Source: Bacteroidota bacterium
GTDB taxonomy: Bacteria; Bacteroidota; Bacteroidia; Cytophagales; Spirosomataceae
Direction: 5' to 3'
NCBI GenBank assembly: GCA_020161355.1
Contig: JAIUOF010000001.1
Span: forward strand, 496,001 to 560,000
Length of the DNA: 64,000 bases
The notes under the pieces are model-generated. The model was given only the letters and a program-made list of their open reading frames with translations. It was not told the DNA's origin and did no database searches. Below, one piece after another: positions 25,588-33,825 of this stretch. How positions within the stretch are numbered: position 1 is the stretch's first letter; the number at the start of each line of letters is the position of its first letter. A program made the translations under genes and the position numbers.

Positions 25588-27135
25588 ATGCCATTAAAAT
25601 ACAAATTTTTCTTTTTTTTATTAGTAAGTACGCCCATTTTTTCCCAAAAATTCCAAGGAATTTCTGAAAGTAACTACGCTGGTACACTTGGAGTTTTTAA
25701 TAATCCTGCCAATGTAGTTGATACCCGGCAGATGGTTTTTATTAATTTGGTTGGTGTAGGTATTGAGTTCCAAAACAATTATGTAAGATGGGATGCTCCT
25801 TATTCGGTAGGTAGCATGATTATTAATAAAGTCTCTTCACAATATAGAAACTCCACTAATAATAAAATAATAGTTAAGGATACTTACAAAAAAACTAACG
25901 AGAATGTAAATAATGTCGCCGCTTACCTTAACGGAGCTCTTACTGGCCCATCAGTTGGTGTTGATATCAAAAAATGGAAGATGGGAGTGGCAGGCGGCAT
26001 CAGGTATCGCTATCTGAATTCAATTTCGAATACTGATCCTTCAATAGGAAATAGTTTGGTACTTGGAGCATATTCCAAAGATTTTGTAGGAAAAGACATC
26101 AAAAATTCAAGTCTTTACATCAATAGTGGATTTTTTAATGAAATCTACGGAACTATGGGATTAGTTATTAAAAATGATGCTGAGCAAATGTTAAAAGTTG
26201 GTGCTACCGCCAAATATATCTACAGTAACAGTTACGGCTCAATAGAAGCCAGCGATTTTAGTTACAAACTCCAGAACGATCCGACAAATCCCAGTTTAAA
26301 CGAACTGGTATTGGCTGATGTAAAAGGTTCTCTGGCATCTGCGAGTATTTATCAAAAACTGGAATTGCAAAATTTTACCACCCAAATGCGGTCAATAAAT
26401 GGCCAGGGCAAGGGCCTGGGCTTAGATCTAGGTTTGGTTTTTGAATTCCGGCCAGACTATCGAACATTTTCCAGAAATCGAAAAGGTAAAAATTTTACTG
26501 ACCCTACAATCAATAAATACACCTATAAAATCTCTTTTTCATTGATTGATATTGGATTTCTTAAGTTTTCAGGGCCTATGGTAATAATAAACAGTTTGGA
26601 TGGAAAAACACAGACCATCAATTTTGGAGATATTCAAAAGTTTAAAGGGATTGAACAATTGATAGGGGACCTTGAAAGTATTTTTGGCCTGGGGCCAGGA
26701 CAATCATCATTTAGTATATTGATGCCGGCCAGTTCGGTGACTAGTTTTGATTATAAATATTCTGAAAAATTATACTTGAATTTAACCTATCGCCAATACC
26801 TTTTGCCATCGGCCAGAAGGGGCGTAATTGGACACTCCGGATTGTATTTTACACCAAGGTTTGAGAAAAAATATTTCGAATTTGCAATTCCAGTAGGTCT
26901 CGATAATAATTTCCGAAACTTTAATTTGGGTTTATCAATGAGAGCTGCAGGCCTATATTTTGGGTTTGATAATCTTACAGGAATTTTTAATACTTTCAAC
27001 CCTCACGGAGCTTCATTGTTCGCAGGAGCATTTATTCCTATTTATCATAAATTGCCCGGCAGCCCATTAAAATGCTTTGATGTAAATAATAAGCCTTCTT
27101 TCAAAAAAAGGAGAGGTTTGATTAGAAGAAAATAA
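25588..27135 (+). CDS. DUF5723 family outer-membrane protein
   Basis: 515 aa with a signal peptide (FFFFLLVSTPIFS). The mature start QKFQGISESNYAGTLGVFNNPANVVDTR is the DUF5723 pattern, comparable to the NNPA motif of PorV/FadL-like barrels. Aromatic beta strands continue to FAGAFIPIYHKL, and the protein ends in a short basic tail (KKRRGLIRRK) where a barrel strand would be expected. Function is not known; by family it is an integral outer-membrane protein. It diverges from the ATP-grasp gene and is followed by a hairpin and the opposing tRNA-Leu. Confidence 0.7.
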   Translation: MPLKYKFFFFLLVSTPIFSQKFQGISESNYAGTLGVFNNPANVVDTRQMVFINLVGVGIEFQNNYVRWDAPYSVGSMIINKVSSQYRNSTNNKIIVKDTYKKTNENVNNVAAYLNGALTGPSVGVDIKKWKMGVAGGIRYRYLNSISNTDPSIGNSLVLGAYSKDFVGKDIKNSSLYINSGFFNEIYGTMGLVIKNDAEQMLKVGATAKYIYSNSYGSIEASDFSYKLQNDPTNPSLNELVLADVKGSLASASIYQKLELQNFTTQMRSINGQGKGLGLDLGLVFEFRPDYRTFSRNRKGKNFTDPTINKYTYKISFSLIDIGFLKFSGPMVIINSLDGKTQTINFGDIQKFKGIEQLIGDLESIFGLGPGQSSFSILMPASSVTSFDYKYSEKLYLNLTYRQYLLPSARRGVIGHSGLYFTPRFEKKYFEFAIPVGLDNNFRNFNLGLSMRAAGLYFGFDNLTGIFNTFNPHGASLFAGAFIPIYHKLPGSPLKCFDVNNKPSFKKRRGLIRRK

Positions 27136-27154
27136 AAAAGCCGCATTTGCGGCT
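27133..27154 (-). terminator. Terminator of tRNA-Leu (also flanks the DUF5723 gene)
   Basis: AGCCGC and GCGGCT form a 6-bp stem with a 4-nt loop. On the - strand a run of six T follows, so it ends the tRNA transcript; on the + strand the T-run is poor. Confidence 0.75.
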
Positions 27155-27164
27155 CTAAATTTTG

Positions 27165-27248
27165 TGACGAGAATGAGATTCGAACTCACACAAGCTTACG
27201 CTCACTACCCCCTCAAAGTAGCGTGTCTACCAATTCCACCATCTCGCC
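27165..27248 (-). tRNA. tRNA-Leu (anticodon GAG)
   Basis: An 84-nt tRNA with a long variable arm as expected for leucine. The anticodon loop TTGAGGG (anticodon GAG) sits on a stem CTACT/GGTAG. Acceptor stem GGCGAGA/TCTCGTC pairs fully (one G-U). D arm GTGGAATTGGTAGACACG and T arm GTTCGAATC are typical. CCA is not encoded. Confidence 0.95.
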
Positions 27249-27258
27249 TTTGATGACG

Positions 27259-27287
27259 CAAAATTAGTAATTTTTACCTCCAACAAA
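27259..27287 (-). promoter_or_regulatory. Promoter of tRNA-Leu
   Basis: On the - strand TTTG (27287-27284) and TAATTTTG (27266-27259) are 17 bp apart, 10 bp before the tRNA 5' end. Confidence 0.7.
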
Positions 27288-27318
27288 AAATCTATTTAAA
27301 AAAAATACCTAAAAAATC

Positions 27319-28056
27319 TTAATTCTGAATAAGCCAGACATCATTTTTGTTTACAAATGACACCTTATTGTTGTGCAATGTCCTGAGCCATATATCTTGT
27401 TGACCAAAAATATTAATTTTATTTCCCTCAGATATTTGACCTGTAATGGGTGCCCCTCCGGAAGGCAAACCTCTTAGATAGGCCTTTTGATTAACAATTG
27501 CTGATTTATAAGAATTAGGAACGTTAATTAACACTAATAATATCACTAAAAATAAGCCCATAATCCATAAATGTTTCTTGTTTATACGCACATTGGCTTG
27601 TTTTTTTCTGTAAAAAATAAATAAAATGATGAGTCCGATACTTATAAGCAGGTAAAGAATTATCACAAAGTATTGCTGATAGAGCATCAAAATGAAATTC
27701 ACATCATTCCGCTCAAATCCCGTAAACTTATTTTCTAAAGCTATTTTATTCATTTTTTCAAAAACTTCATCTGAAGGCTTCAAATTATAGTAATTGCTCA
27801 GATAATACAATGTGCGTGGATAATCAGCCATGTTTTCATAAATAAATGCCAGTTTCAGGTTAAGATTCTCTTTATTTACGGATTTATCAGCAAAAATCAA
27901 CTCATAAATTTTTGCAGCTTCCGAATATTGTTTTGCACTAAACAAAGAATCTCCTTTTTGGGCAATTTCGTTTTGGGCCTTAATATCAATGGCTTGAAAT
28001 AAAATCAAAAAAAATAATAAAAGAATTTTTATCAGGTAGTTTGGCATTTTATTCAT
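27319..28056 (-). CDS. BatE-like TPR protein with two membrane helices and SH3-like tail
   Basis: 245 aa. A signal peptide (ending DIKAQ) is followed by a short TPR-like helical domain (AQKGDSLFSAKQYSEAAKIYEL, read in two parts) and two transmembrane helices (about 130-150 and 160-180). The C-terminal SH3-like domain contains AYLRGLPSGGAPITGQISEG. This is the architecture of the BatE protein of Bacteroidota aerotolerance loci, but batA-D are not nearby, so only the likeness is claimed. Its start codon overlaps the region used by the divergent tRNA-Lys promoter. ATG at 28047 is an alternative start. Confidence 0.6.
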   Translation of the reverse strand: MNKMPNYLIKILLLFFLILFQAIDIKAQNEIAQKGDSLFSAKQYSEAAKIYELIFADKSVNKENLNLKLAFIYENMADYPRTLYYLSNYYNLKPSDEVFEKMNKIALENKFTGFERNDVNFILMLYQQYFVIILYLLISIGLIILFIFYRKKQANVRINKKHLWIMGLFLVILLVLINVPNSYKSAIVNQKAYLRGLPSGGAPITGQISEGNKINIFGQQDIWLRTLHNNKVSFVNKNDVWLIQN

Positions 28057-28071
28057 AATTTCCTAATTTTG
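28040..28071 (+). promoter_or_regulatory. Promoter of the tandem tRNA-Lys genes
   Basis: TTTG at 28040-28043 and TAATTTTG at 28064-28071 are 20 bp apart. The -33 element lies inside the first codons of the divergent BatE-like gene. Confidence 0.75.
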
Positions 28072-28094
28072 CATCCTCATTTAGAAAGGCACAC

Positions 28095-28167
28095 GATTCC
28101 GTAGCTCAGCTGGTAGAGCAATACACTTTTAATGTATGGGTCCTGGGTTCGAATCCCAGCGGGATCA
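28095..28167 (+). tRNA. tRNA-Lys (anticodon TTT), copy 1
   Basis: A 73-nt cloverleaf. Anticodon stem ATACA/TGTAT encloses loop CTTTTAA, giving anticodon TTT. Acceptor stem GATTCCG pairs with CGGGATC. T arm GTTCGAATC is present; CCA is not encoded. Confidence 0.95.
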
Positions 28168-28190
28168 CTTGATTTTAAAAACGGTTTTTC

Positions 28191-28263
28191 GATTCCGTAG
28201 CTCAGCTGGTAGAGCAATACACTTTTAATGTATGGGTCCTGGGTTCGAATCCCAGCGGGATCA
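28191..28263 (+). tRNA. tRNA-Lys (anticodon TTT), copy 2
   Basis: Identical over all 73 nt to copy 1 and separated from it by 23 bp. The spacer has no promoter of its own, so both are probably cut from one transcript. Confidence 0.95.
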
Positions 28264-28264
28264 C

Positions 28265-28295
28265 AAAGCGGTGAAGTTTTCATCGCTTTTTTTTT
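28265..28295 (+). terminator. Terminator of the tRNA-Lys pair
   Basis: AAAGCGGTGAA and TTCATCGCTTT pair over 11 bp (one G-U) with a 3-nt loop, followed by further T residues. Confidence 0.8.
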
Positions 28296-28431
28296 GCTAT
28301 TTGCTTTTATGATTTGAGAAATAATATTCAAAATTTTCGGTTTTGTGGCAAATTTATGAAATTGGAACATTTATCGGTGAGCATTAATGAATATTCTTTC
28401 CGAAATAGAATTTGAATTTTGAATTTTGACA

Positions 28432-29841
28432 ATGAAAAAAAATAAAAAATATACACTCGAAAACATTAAAATCTTAGACTTTGCGGCAGAGGGTAAATGT
28501 ATTGTAAAAAACGAAGGTGAGGTGATTTTTGTTGACGGGAGCCAGGTGTGCCCCAACGATGAAGTCACGATTTTGGTTAGTAAATCCAAAAAGAAATATT
28601 CGGAAGGCAGAATACTGAAAATAAACTCATTTAGCAATGACAGAGTTGAGCCTTTCTGTGAACATTTCGGAGTGTGTGGTGGCTGCAAATGGCAGCATGT
28701 ACCTTATGAGACACAACTTGCTCAAAAACAAAAACAAGTCACAGACCAACTCACCAGAATTGGAAAAATTCAGCTAAATGGCTTTGAAAATATTCTGGGC
28801 TCTGAAAAAATTCAATATTATCGCAATAAACTGGAATACACATTTTCTAACTCCAGATGGCTAACGCCTGACGAAATAGCCACCGGTGAGGAGTTTGACT
28901 CAAATGCACTGGGTTTTCATGTTCCAAAAAGATTTGATAAAGTTTATCCAGTCAAAAAGTGTTTTTTACAACCCGACCCTTCGAATCAAATCAGAGATTT
29001 TTTCAATGATTTCGCAAGGGCAAGTGGCCTTCCATTTTACGATCATGTGGCCCATGAAGGATTCTTCAGGTCTTTGATGATTCGTACCACTTCAATAGGC
29101 GAGAGCATGGTGGTAGTTCAATTTGCAAAAAATGACCCGGAAAATATTGAAAAAACCTTAAATTCATTTCTTCAAAAATTTCCGAATACTACGTCATTAA
29201 ACTATTTTGTTAATACAAAACGAAATGATTCTTATTTTGATTTAGAGCCTATAAATTTTTTTGGAAAACCATATATTACCGAAAAAATGGAGGATCTTGA
29301 CTTTAGAATTGGTGTCAAATCCTTTTACCAGACCAACTCAGACCAGGCTTATAATTTATACAAATTGGTAAGAGAGTATGCTCAGATTGAGCCCAATGAC
29401 ACAGTATATGATTTATATACAGGCACAGGAACTATTGCACTTTTTGTATCAGCTTTAGCCAGAAAAGTAGTCGGAATTGAATATATAGAGGCTGCAGTTG
29501 AGGATGCAAGAATCAATGCAGAAGTAAATGAGGTATCGAATTCCGTATTTTTTGCAGGAGATATGGCCAAGATCTTTACTGAAGAATTTATAAATGAAAA
29601 TGGAAAACCGGATATCGTAATTGCCGACCCTCCAAGAGCCGGAATGGATAAACCGGTAATTGAAACTTTACTTAAAATTGCTCCAAGAAGAATCGTTTAC
29701 GTTAGCTGCAATCCTGCCACTCAGGCTCGTGATCTCGAACTTTTGTCAGTTAAATATGAGACCGAAAGCTTAAGACCGGTCGATATGTTTCCGCATACTT
29801 TTCATGTCGAAAATGTGGTTAGTTTGATTTTAAAAAATTAA
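28432..29841 (+). CDS. rlmD: 23S rRNA (uracil-5-)-methyltransferase RlmD/RumA type
   Basis: 469 aa. An N-terminal TRAM-like domain is followed by the iron-sulfur cysteines C76-x5-C82-x2-C85 in CEHFGVCGGCKW, with the fourth in KKCFLQPD. The SAM-binding site is YDLYTGTGTIALF, the catalytic Asp/Pro motif is IADPPRAGMD, and the nucleophile Cys lies near residue 425 in YVSCNPATQARDL. The enzyme methylates C5 of a uridine in 23S rRNA; RlmD and RlmCD-type specificities are not separated here. ATG at 28432 is preferred to an upstream in-frame TTG at 28426. The next gene starts 22 nt after its stop. Confidence 0.88.
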   Translation: MKKNKKYTLENIKILDFAAEGKCIVKNEGEVIFVDGSQVCPNDEVTILVSKSKKKYSEGRILKINSFSNDRVEPFCEHFGVCGGCKWQHVPYETQLAQKQKQVTDQLTRIGKIQLNGFENILGSEKIQYYRNKLEYTFSNSRWLTPDEIATGEEFDSNALGFHVPKRFDKVYPVKKCFLQPDPSNQIRDFFNDFARASGLPFYDHVAHEGFFRSLMIRTTSIGESMVVVQFAKNDPENIEKTLNSFLQKFPNTTSLNYFVNTKRNDSYFDLEPINFFGKPYITEKMEDLDFRIGVKSFYQTNSDQAYNLYKLVREYAQIEPNDTVYDLYTGTGTIALFVSALARKVVGIEYIEAAVEDARINAEVNEVSNSVFFAGDMAKIFTEEFINENGKPDIVIADPPRAGMDKPVIETLLKIAPRRIVYVSCNPATQARDLELLSVKYETESLRPVDMFPHTFHVENVVSLILKN

Positions 29842-29863
29842 ATTGGCAAAAAAAATAGAATAG

Positions 29864-30703
29864 ATGCAAATATCAGTAATTGATGCCGGAAATTTCAAAC
29901 TTGATGGAGGAGCCATGTTTGGGGTGGTTCCGAAAACTATCTGGCAAAAGATGGTACCTGCCGACGAAAACAATCTTTGCAATTGGAATATGCGTTGTCT
30001 GCTGGTAGAAGATGGCAAAAATTTAACGCTCATTGACACCGGAATGGGGGATAAGCAAGCCTTAAAATGGCAAAATTTCTATTATCGTAATGGAGATGGC
30101 AACCTGATACAATCAATAAGAAAAGCCGGATATCACGAATCTCAAATTACCGATGTCATACTTACCCATCTACATTTTGATCATTGCGGCGGGGCGGTCT
30201 CTAAAAATAACGAAGAAATACTTAATCCTACCTTTGAAAATGCCAAATATTGGACCCATAGCGGTCATTGGGACTGGGCAATGAATCCCAATCCGAGAGA
30301 AAAAGCAACTTTCCTAGCAGAAAACTTAATGCCTTTACATGAGTCGGGGCAATTATATTTCCTTGATAAATCAGAAACAAAACCAGATTTTGATTTTCTT
30401 TTTGCCGATGGGCATACTGAAAAAATGATAATGCCTATTATTAACACCGGAAAACAAAAACTAATATTTGCTGCAGATACCATTCCTTCTTTTGCCCATA
30501 TTCATGTACCATACTGCATGTCGTATGATATAAGGCCACTGCTTACCATGCAGGAGAAGGAGACTTTACTTGAGAAAATTGTGCAAGAAAATATAATTTT
30601 AATTTTTGATCATGATGTTGTCAATGAGGCGGCAAGAATCGAAAAAACAGAACGAGGGTTTAAACCGGTTGAATTGGGTAAATTAAGCCAATTCTTATCA
30701 TGA
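29864..30703 (+). CDS. MBL-fold metallohydrolase
   Basis: A 279-aa cytosolic protein with the metallo-beta-lactamase signature HLHFDHCGG around residues 103-111. Further metal ligands are a His in WTHSGHWDW, the Asp in FAADTIPS and the C-terminal His of IFDHDVVNE. The opening VIDAGNFKLDGGAMFGVVPKT is shared by lactonase-like members of the family. Quorum-quenching lactonase or another ester/thioester hydrolase is possible. Its stop overlaps the next gene's start by 4 nt, linking it to the patatin gene. Confidence 0.8.
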   Translation: MQISVIDAGNFKLDGGAMFGVVPKTIWQKMVPADENNLCNWNMRCLLVEDGKNLTLIDTGMGDKQALKWQNFYYRNGDGNLIQSIRKAGYHESQITDVILTHLHFDHCGGAVSKNNEEILNPTFENAKYWTHSGHWDWAMNPNPREKATFLAENLMPLHESGQLYFLDKSETKPDFDFLFADGHTEKMIMPIINTGKQKLIFAADTIPSFAHIHVPYCMSYDIRPLLTMQEKETLLEKIVQENIILIFDHDVVNEAARIEKTERGFKPVELGKLSQFLS

Positions 30704-31461
30704 AAATAGGGCTGACTTTGTCCGGTGGTGGTTCAAGAGGTTTTGCTCACCTGGGTGTTCTCAAAGCTCTGGATGAATTCGGTATCAAGCCTGACCACAT
30801 TTCCGGATCTAGTGCCGGTGCTCTGGTTGGTGCCCTTTATTGTTCGGGTTTAGAACCTGAAGAAATTGGGAAAATCATTAAAAAGAAAGGCATATCAGGA
30901 GGTATCAAGCTTGCTTTTAACAAGTTAGGTTTATTTTCAATTGAAAAAGTGGAAAAGATTTTATTGGAATTCATTCCTCAGAATACTTTTGATTCTTTAA
31001 AAACTTCTTTGACAATTTGTGCTACAGATATACAAAATGGAGAAGCGGTATATTTCAATTCGGGAGAACTTAGTAAGCCGGTTTTGGCATCATGTGCTAT
31101 ACCCGGGATTTTTTCACCGGTAATCATTGACAATAAAACATTAGTGGATGGCGGTGTAATCAATAATCTCCCGGTTGAGCCAATTGAAAACCTGGTAGAC
31201 TTTAAAATTGGGGTTAATCTAATGCCGGATGAAAAAAATATGCCGGTCGCAACTGCAAAAGACATATTGATGAAATGTCTGATTTTAACCCTTGGGAAAC
31301 AAGCAGAACAAAAATATCCCAAATTTGATATTCTTATAGAACCCGAAAAAATTAGTAGTTTTGACGGACTAAGTTTAAAAAAATCAGAGGAAATGTTTGA
31401 ATTAGGTTATCGGGCAGCGAAAAATGCCATTAAAAAATCCGGTTTAAATAACCGGTTTTAA
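30700..31461 (+). CDS. Patatin-like phospholipase
   Basis: A 253-aa protein of the RssA/YchK-like patatin group. The oxyanion loop is SGGGSRGFAHLGVL (residues 8-21), the nucleophile Ser38 is in GSSAG (36-40), and the catalytic Asp is in VDGGVINNLP near residue 149. It would cleave fatty-acyl esters of phospholipids. It is coupled by a 4-nt overlap to the MBL-fold gene and may share its transcript with rlmD. No signal peptide is visible. Confidence 0.85.
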   Translation: MKIGLTLSGGGSRGFAHLGVLKALDEFGIKPDHISGSSAGALVGALYCSGLEPEEIGKIIKKKGISGGIKLAFNKLGLFSIEKVEKILLEFIPQNTFDSLKTSLTICATDIQNGEAVYFNSGELSKPVLASCAIPGIFSPVIIDNKTLVDGGVINNLPVEPIENLVDFKIGVNLMPDEKNMPVATAKDILMKCLILTLGKQAEQKYPKFDILIEPEKISSFDGLSLKKSEEMFELGYRAAKNAIKKSGLNNRF

Positions 31462-31516
31462 TTTCATTCAGGATTTGAATTTCTGGTTTTGGCTTTAATT
31501 TGGATAATTATTTGAA

Positions 31517-31524
31517 TAAATTTG
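31517..31524 (+). promoter_or_regulatory. Putative -7 element upstream of the PorW/SprE-like gene
   Basis: TAAATTTG matches TAnnTTTG, 34 nt before the GTG at 31559. TTTG sequences occur upstream but at 14 or 25 bp, outside the best range. Confidence 0.4.
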
Positions 31525-31558
31525 CGTTAAAACCTTCAAAACACCATTTTTGATTTTT

Positions 31559-33688
31559 GTGAAAAAATATATCCTTATACTTTTTATTTTTCTTACCTCT
31601 TGCTCCCAATTTAGCAAAAGTCCGACCAGTAAAGTCTGGCATAATCTCAATGCCCGCTATAATGCTCTTTTGATTGCCAGAGAAGACTATAAAGAGGCGG
31701 GATTTATTATAAAAAGTAAACAAAAGGAAAATTTCGATCAGATATTACCCATTTTTCCAAAAATTGACTCCAATAAACTTGATTCAGCAAAATTTTATTT
31801 AATAGATGCAATAAAAAAGTCCTCAATAATTGCTGAGAGGCATTCCAATTCCAAATACCTCGACGAAGCATATTTGATACTGGGTAAGTCAAGACTATTA
31901 AAGCAGGAATATTTTAATGCAATTGAAACTTTTAAATATGTAAACACCAAAGCGAGGTCGGAACAAAAAAAAACAGAAGCTTTGATATGGCTCATGCGTA
32001 GTTATATTGAAAACCAGGATATAAATTCTGCAAATCAGGTTGGTGATATTATCAAAAACAGGAAATTAAACAATACCTCCAAAGCTGAATATCTGCTAAC
32101 CAGAGCCTATCTTCATCAAAAACTTAACGAAAGCAATGAGGCTCTGATTTTACTGGAAGAAGGACTGAAATATATCGGAAAATCTCCAAACAAAGCCAGG
32201 TATAATTTTGTTTGTGGGCAACTGCATGAGTCTCTGGGAAACAACCTTGCAGCCAGAAAATATTACCGAAATGTATTAAAATCGAAACCTGAGTACGAAA
32301 TGGCTTTCAATGCTCAGCTAGGTTTGCTTTCGTCAGAATCATTAGCAAATAATACAAATATTCTGTTCGGTGAAATGCTGGAAGACAGGAAAAATCTGGA
32401 CAATAAAGGAATGATTTTTCAAAAGATGGCTCAAACTGAAGCTCGGAAAAAAAACTATAAAGAAGCCATAGGTTTTTACAACCAGTCGATTGCCAACGCA
32501 GGTGACAATGCTCCAATAAAAGCTGGTTCTTATCAGGCAATCGCTGATATTTACCTTGATGTTTTTCAGGATTATGAAAAAGCAGGAAATTATTATGATT
32601 CGACCATCGTAACTTTACCAAAAAATGAATCTAATTTCGATAAACTAAGCCTTAAAGCACTAAATCTGAATGAATTCATCAGATTTAAAAAAGCATATGA
32701 TCTCGAAGACAGTCTTCAAATGCTTTCGGCATTAAGCAACGACGCCCTTGAAACCAAACTATTTAAAATGGTTGAGGCGAGGAAAGCTGCAGAGAAAAAA
32801 TCAGAAATGGAAACTGCAGCAAAAACCGAGAGCCCAAAGGTTTTAATCCCATCAAATCAAAAAGACAGATGGGTTTTATATGACCCGGTGGAAAGTGTAA
32901 AATCAAAAAACGATTTTATCAGAAACTGGGGAAACCGCCCTCTGGAAGATAATTGGAGAAGGTCCGAAAAAACAATGGGTTCCTTTAGTTTAAAAATAGA
33001 AAAAACAATTTTAGAAACTGGAAAACCTGTTGAAAATCAAAAGGAATCAGAAACTTTGACCGAAAATGAGGACCTGGAAAAAAAAGCTATTAATGAGGAA
33101 GTAAAGGAAATGATGAGGAAAATACCTCGTTCCAACGTACAGATTTTAGCTTCTAAAAGAAAACAAGAAGAAGCACTATTCCAAATTGGGAAAATATACG
33201 CTCAAAAATTTGGAGATAACCTGAAGGCCAAAATTTATTATCAAAAACTTATAAACGAACACCCAAGGTCAATCTATGAGCCCGAAGTGCTGTATTTTAT
33301 GACATTGGATCAACAAGACCCGGTCAACAATGTTTTTGCCCAAAAACTGATTACAGACCATCCTTATTCCTCTTTTACCAGACAATTAAAAAAAGGCGGT
33401 CAAAAATTTACTAAAGATAAAGAAACGGAAGTTGCTGGCTTTTATTCAGAAGTATTCAAAAATTATGAATCAGGACAATATCAGGAAGCTCTCAAAAACC
33501 TTGAGGAAGGACTCAATAAATATCTTGGAAGCCAAATCGAAGACAAATTGGCCATGCTCAGACTTTTAACCCTACAAAAATTAGGTTTGAAAGACCAATA
33601 TGTCATTTCTTTGAATGATTTTCTAAGAAGCTATCCAACCTCTGACCTTCAGTTCAAAGCCAGGGATTTTCTTGAAGCCGTAAAATAA
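31559..33688 (+). CDS. PorW/SprE-like TPR lipoprotein (type IX secretion / gliding)
   Basis: A 709-aa protein. The signal peptide ends in a lipobox (FLTSC). The mature start KVWHNLNARYNALL resembles the conserved opening of the SprE/PorW lipoproteins needed for type IX secretion and gliding. Several TPR units follow (for example YFNAIETFKYVN, NLAARKYYRNVLKSKPEY). Then comes a charged, low-complexity segment near residues 400-510 and a last helical repeat region (GDNLKAKIYYQKLINEHPRS). GTG at 31559 is chosen because the signal peptide starts there. No other T9SS gene is in the window, so the assignment rests on architecture and N-terminal likeness. Confidence 0.6.
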   Translation: MKKYILILFIFLTSCSQFSKSPTSKVWHNLNARYNALLIAREDYKEAGFIIKSKQKENFDQILPIFPKIDSNKLDSAKFYLIDAIKKSSIIAERHSNSKYLDEAYLILGKSRLLKQEYFNAIETFKYVNTKARSEQKKTEALIWLMRSYIENQDINSANQVGDIIKNRKLNNTSKAEYLLTRAYLHQKLNESNEALILLEEGLKYIGKSPNKARYNFVCGQLHESLGNNLAARKYYRNVLKSKPEYEMAFNAQLGLLSSESLANNTNILFGEMLEDRKNLDNKGMIFQKMAQTEARKKNYKEAIGFYNQSIANAGDNAPIKAGSYQAIADIYLDVFQDYEKAGNYYDSTIVTLPKNESNFDKLSLKALNLNEFIRFKKAYDLEDSLQMLSALSNDALETKLFKMVEARKAAEKKSEMETAAKTESPKVLIPSNQKDRWVLYDPVESVKSKNDFIRNWGNRPLEDNWRRSEKTMGSFSLKIEKTILETGKPVENQKESETLTENEDLEKKAINEEVKEMMRKIPRSNVQILASKRKQEEALFQIGKIYAQKFGDNLKAKIYYQKLINEHPRSIYEPEVLYFMTLDQQDPVNNVFAQKLITDHPYSSFTRQLKKGGQKFTKDKETEVAGFYSEVFKNYESGQYQEALKNLEEGLNKYLGSQIEDKLAMLRLLTLQKLGLKDQYVISLNDFLRSYPTSDLQFKARDFLEAVK

Positions 33689-33702
33689 TCAACCTTAACC
33701 AA

Positions 33703-33825
33703 ATGAATCTCTCAGAGGAAAAACCCCCTTTTTTTGAAAGCTGGTCGGGTCTTTATTGGGCACTTACCATTTTCACTATTATTCTGATAATTCTATTTTA
33801 CTTTTTAACCCAATCTTTAACATGA
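33703..33825 (+). CDS. 40-aa single-span membrane peptide
   Basis: MNLSEEKPPFFESWSGLYW leads into one hydrophobic helix (ALTIFTIILIILFYFL) and a short tail TQSLT. The Pro-Phe-Phe and Ser-Trp block before the helix is the sort of motif kept in conserved peptides, and similar peptides seem to precede symporter genes in this phylum (from memory). Its stop overlaps the ATG of the symporter (ATGA), so it is translated just before it and may be a small accessory subunit. It lies 14 nt after the PorW/SprE-like gene. Confidence 0.6.
   Translation: MNLSEEKPPFFESWSGLYWALTIFTIILIILFYFLTQSLT

Noticed and set aside
28095..28263. Direct repeat of about 96 bp period resembling a two-unit array
   Set aside because: Both units are complete tRNA-Lys genes; this is not CRISPR or another repeat element.
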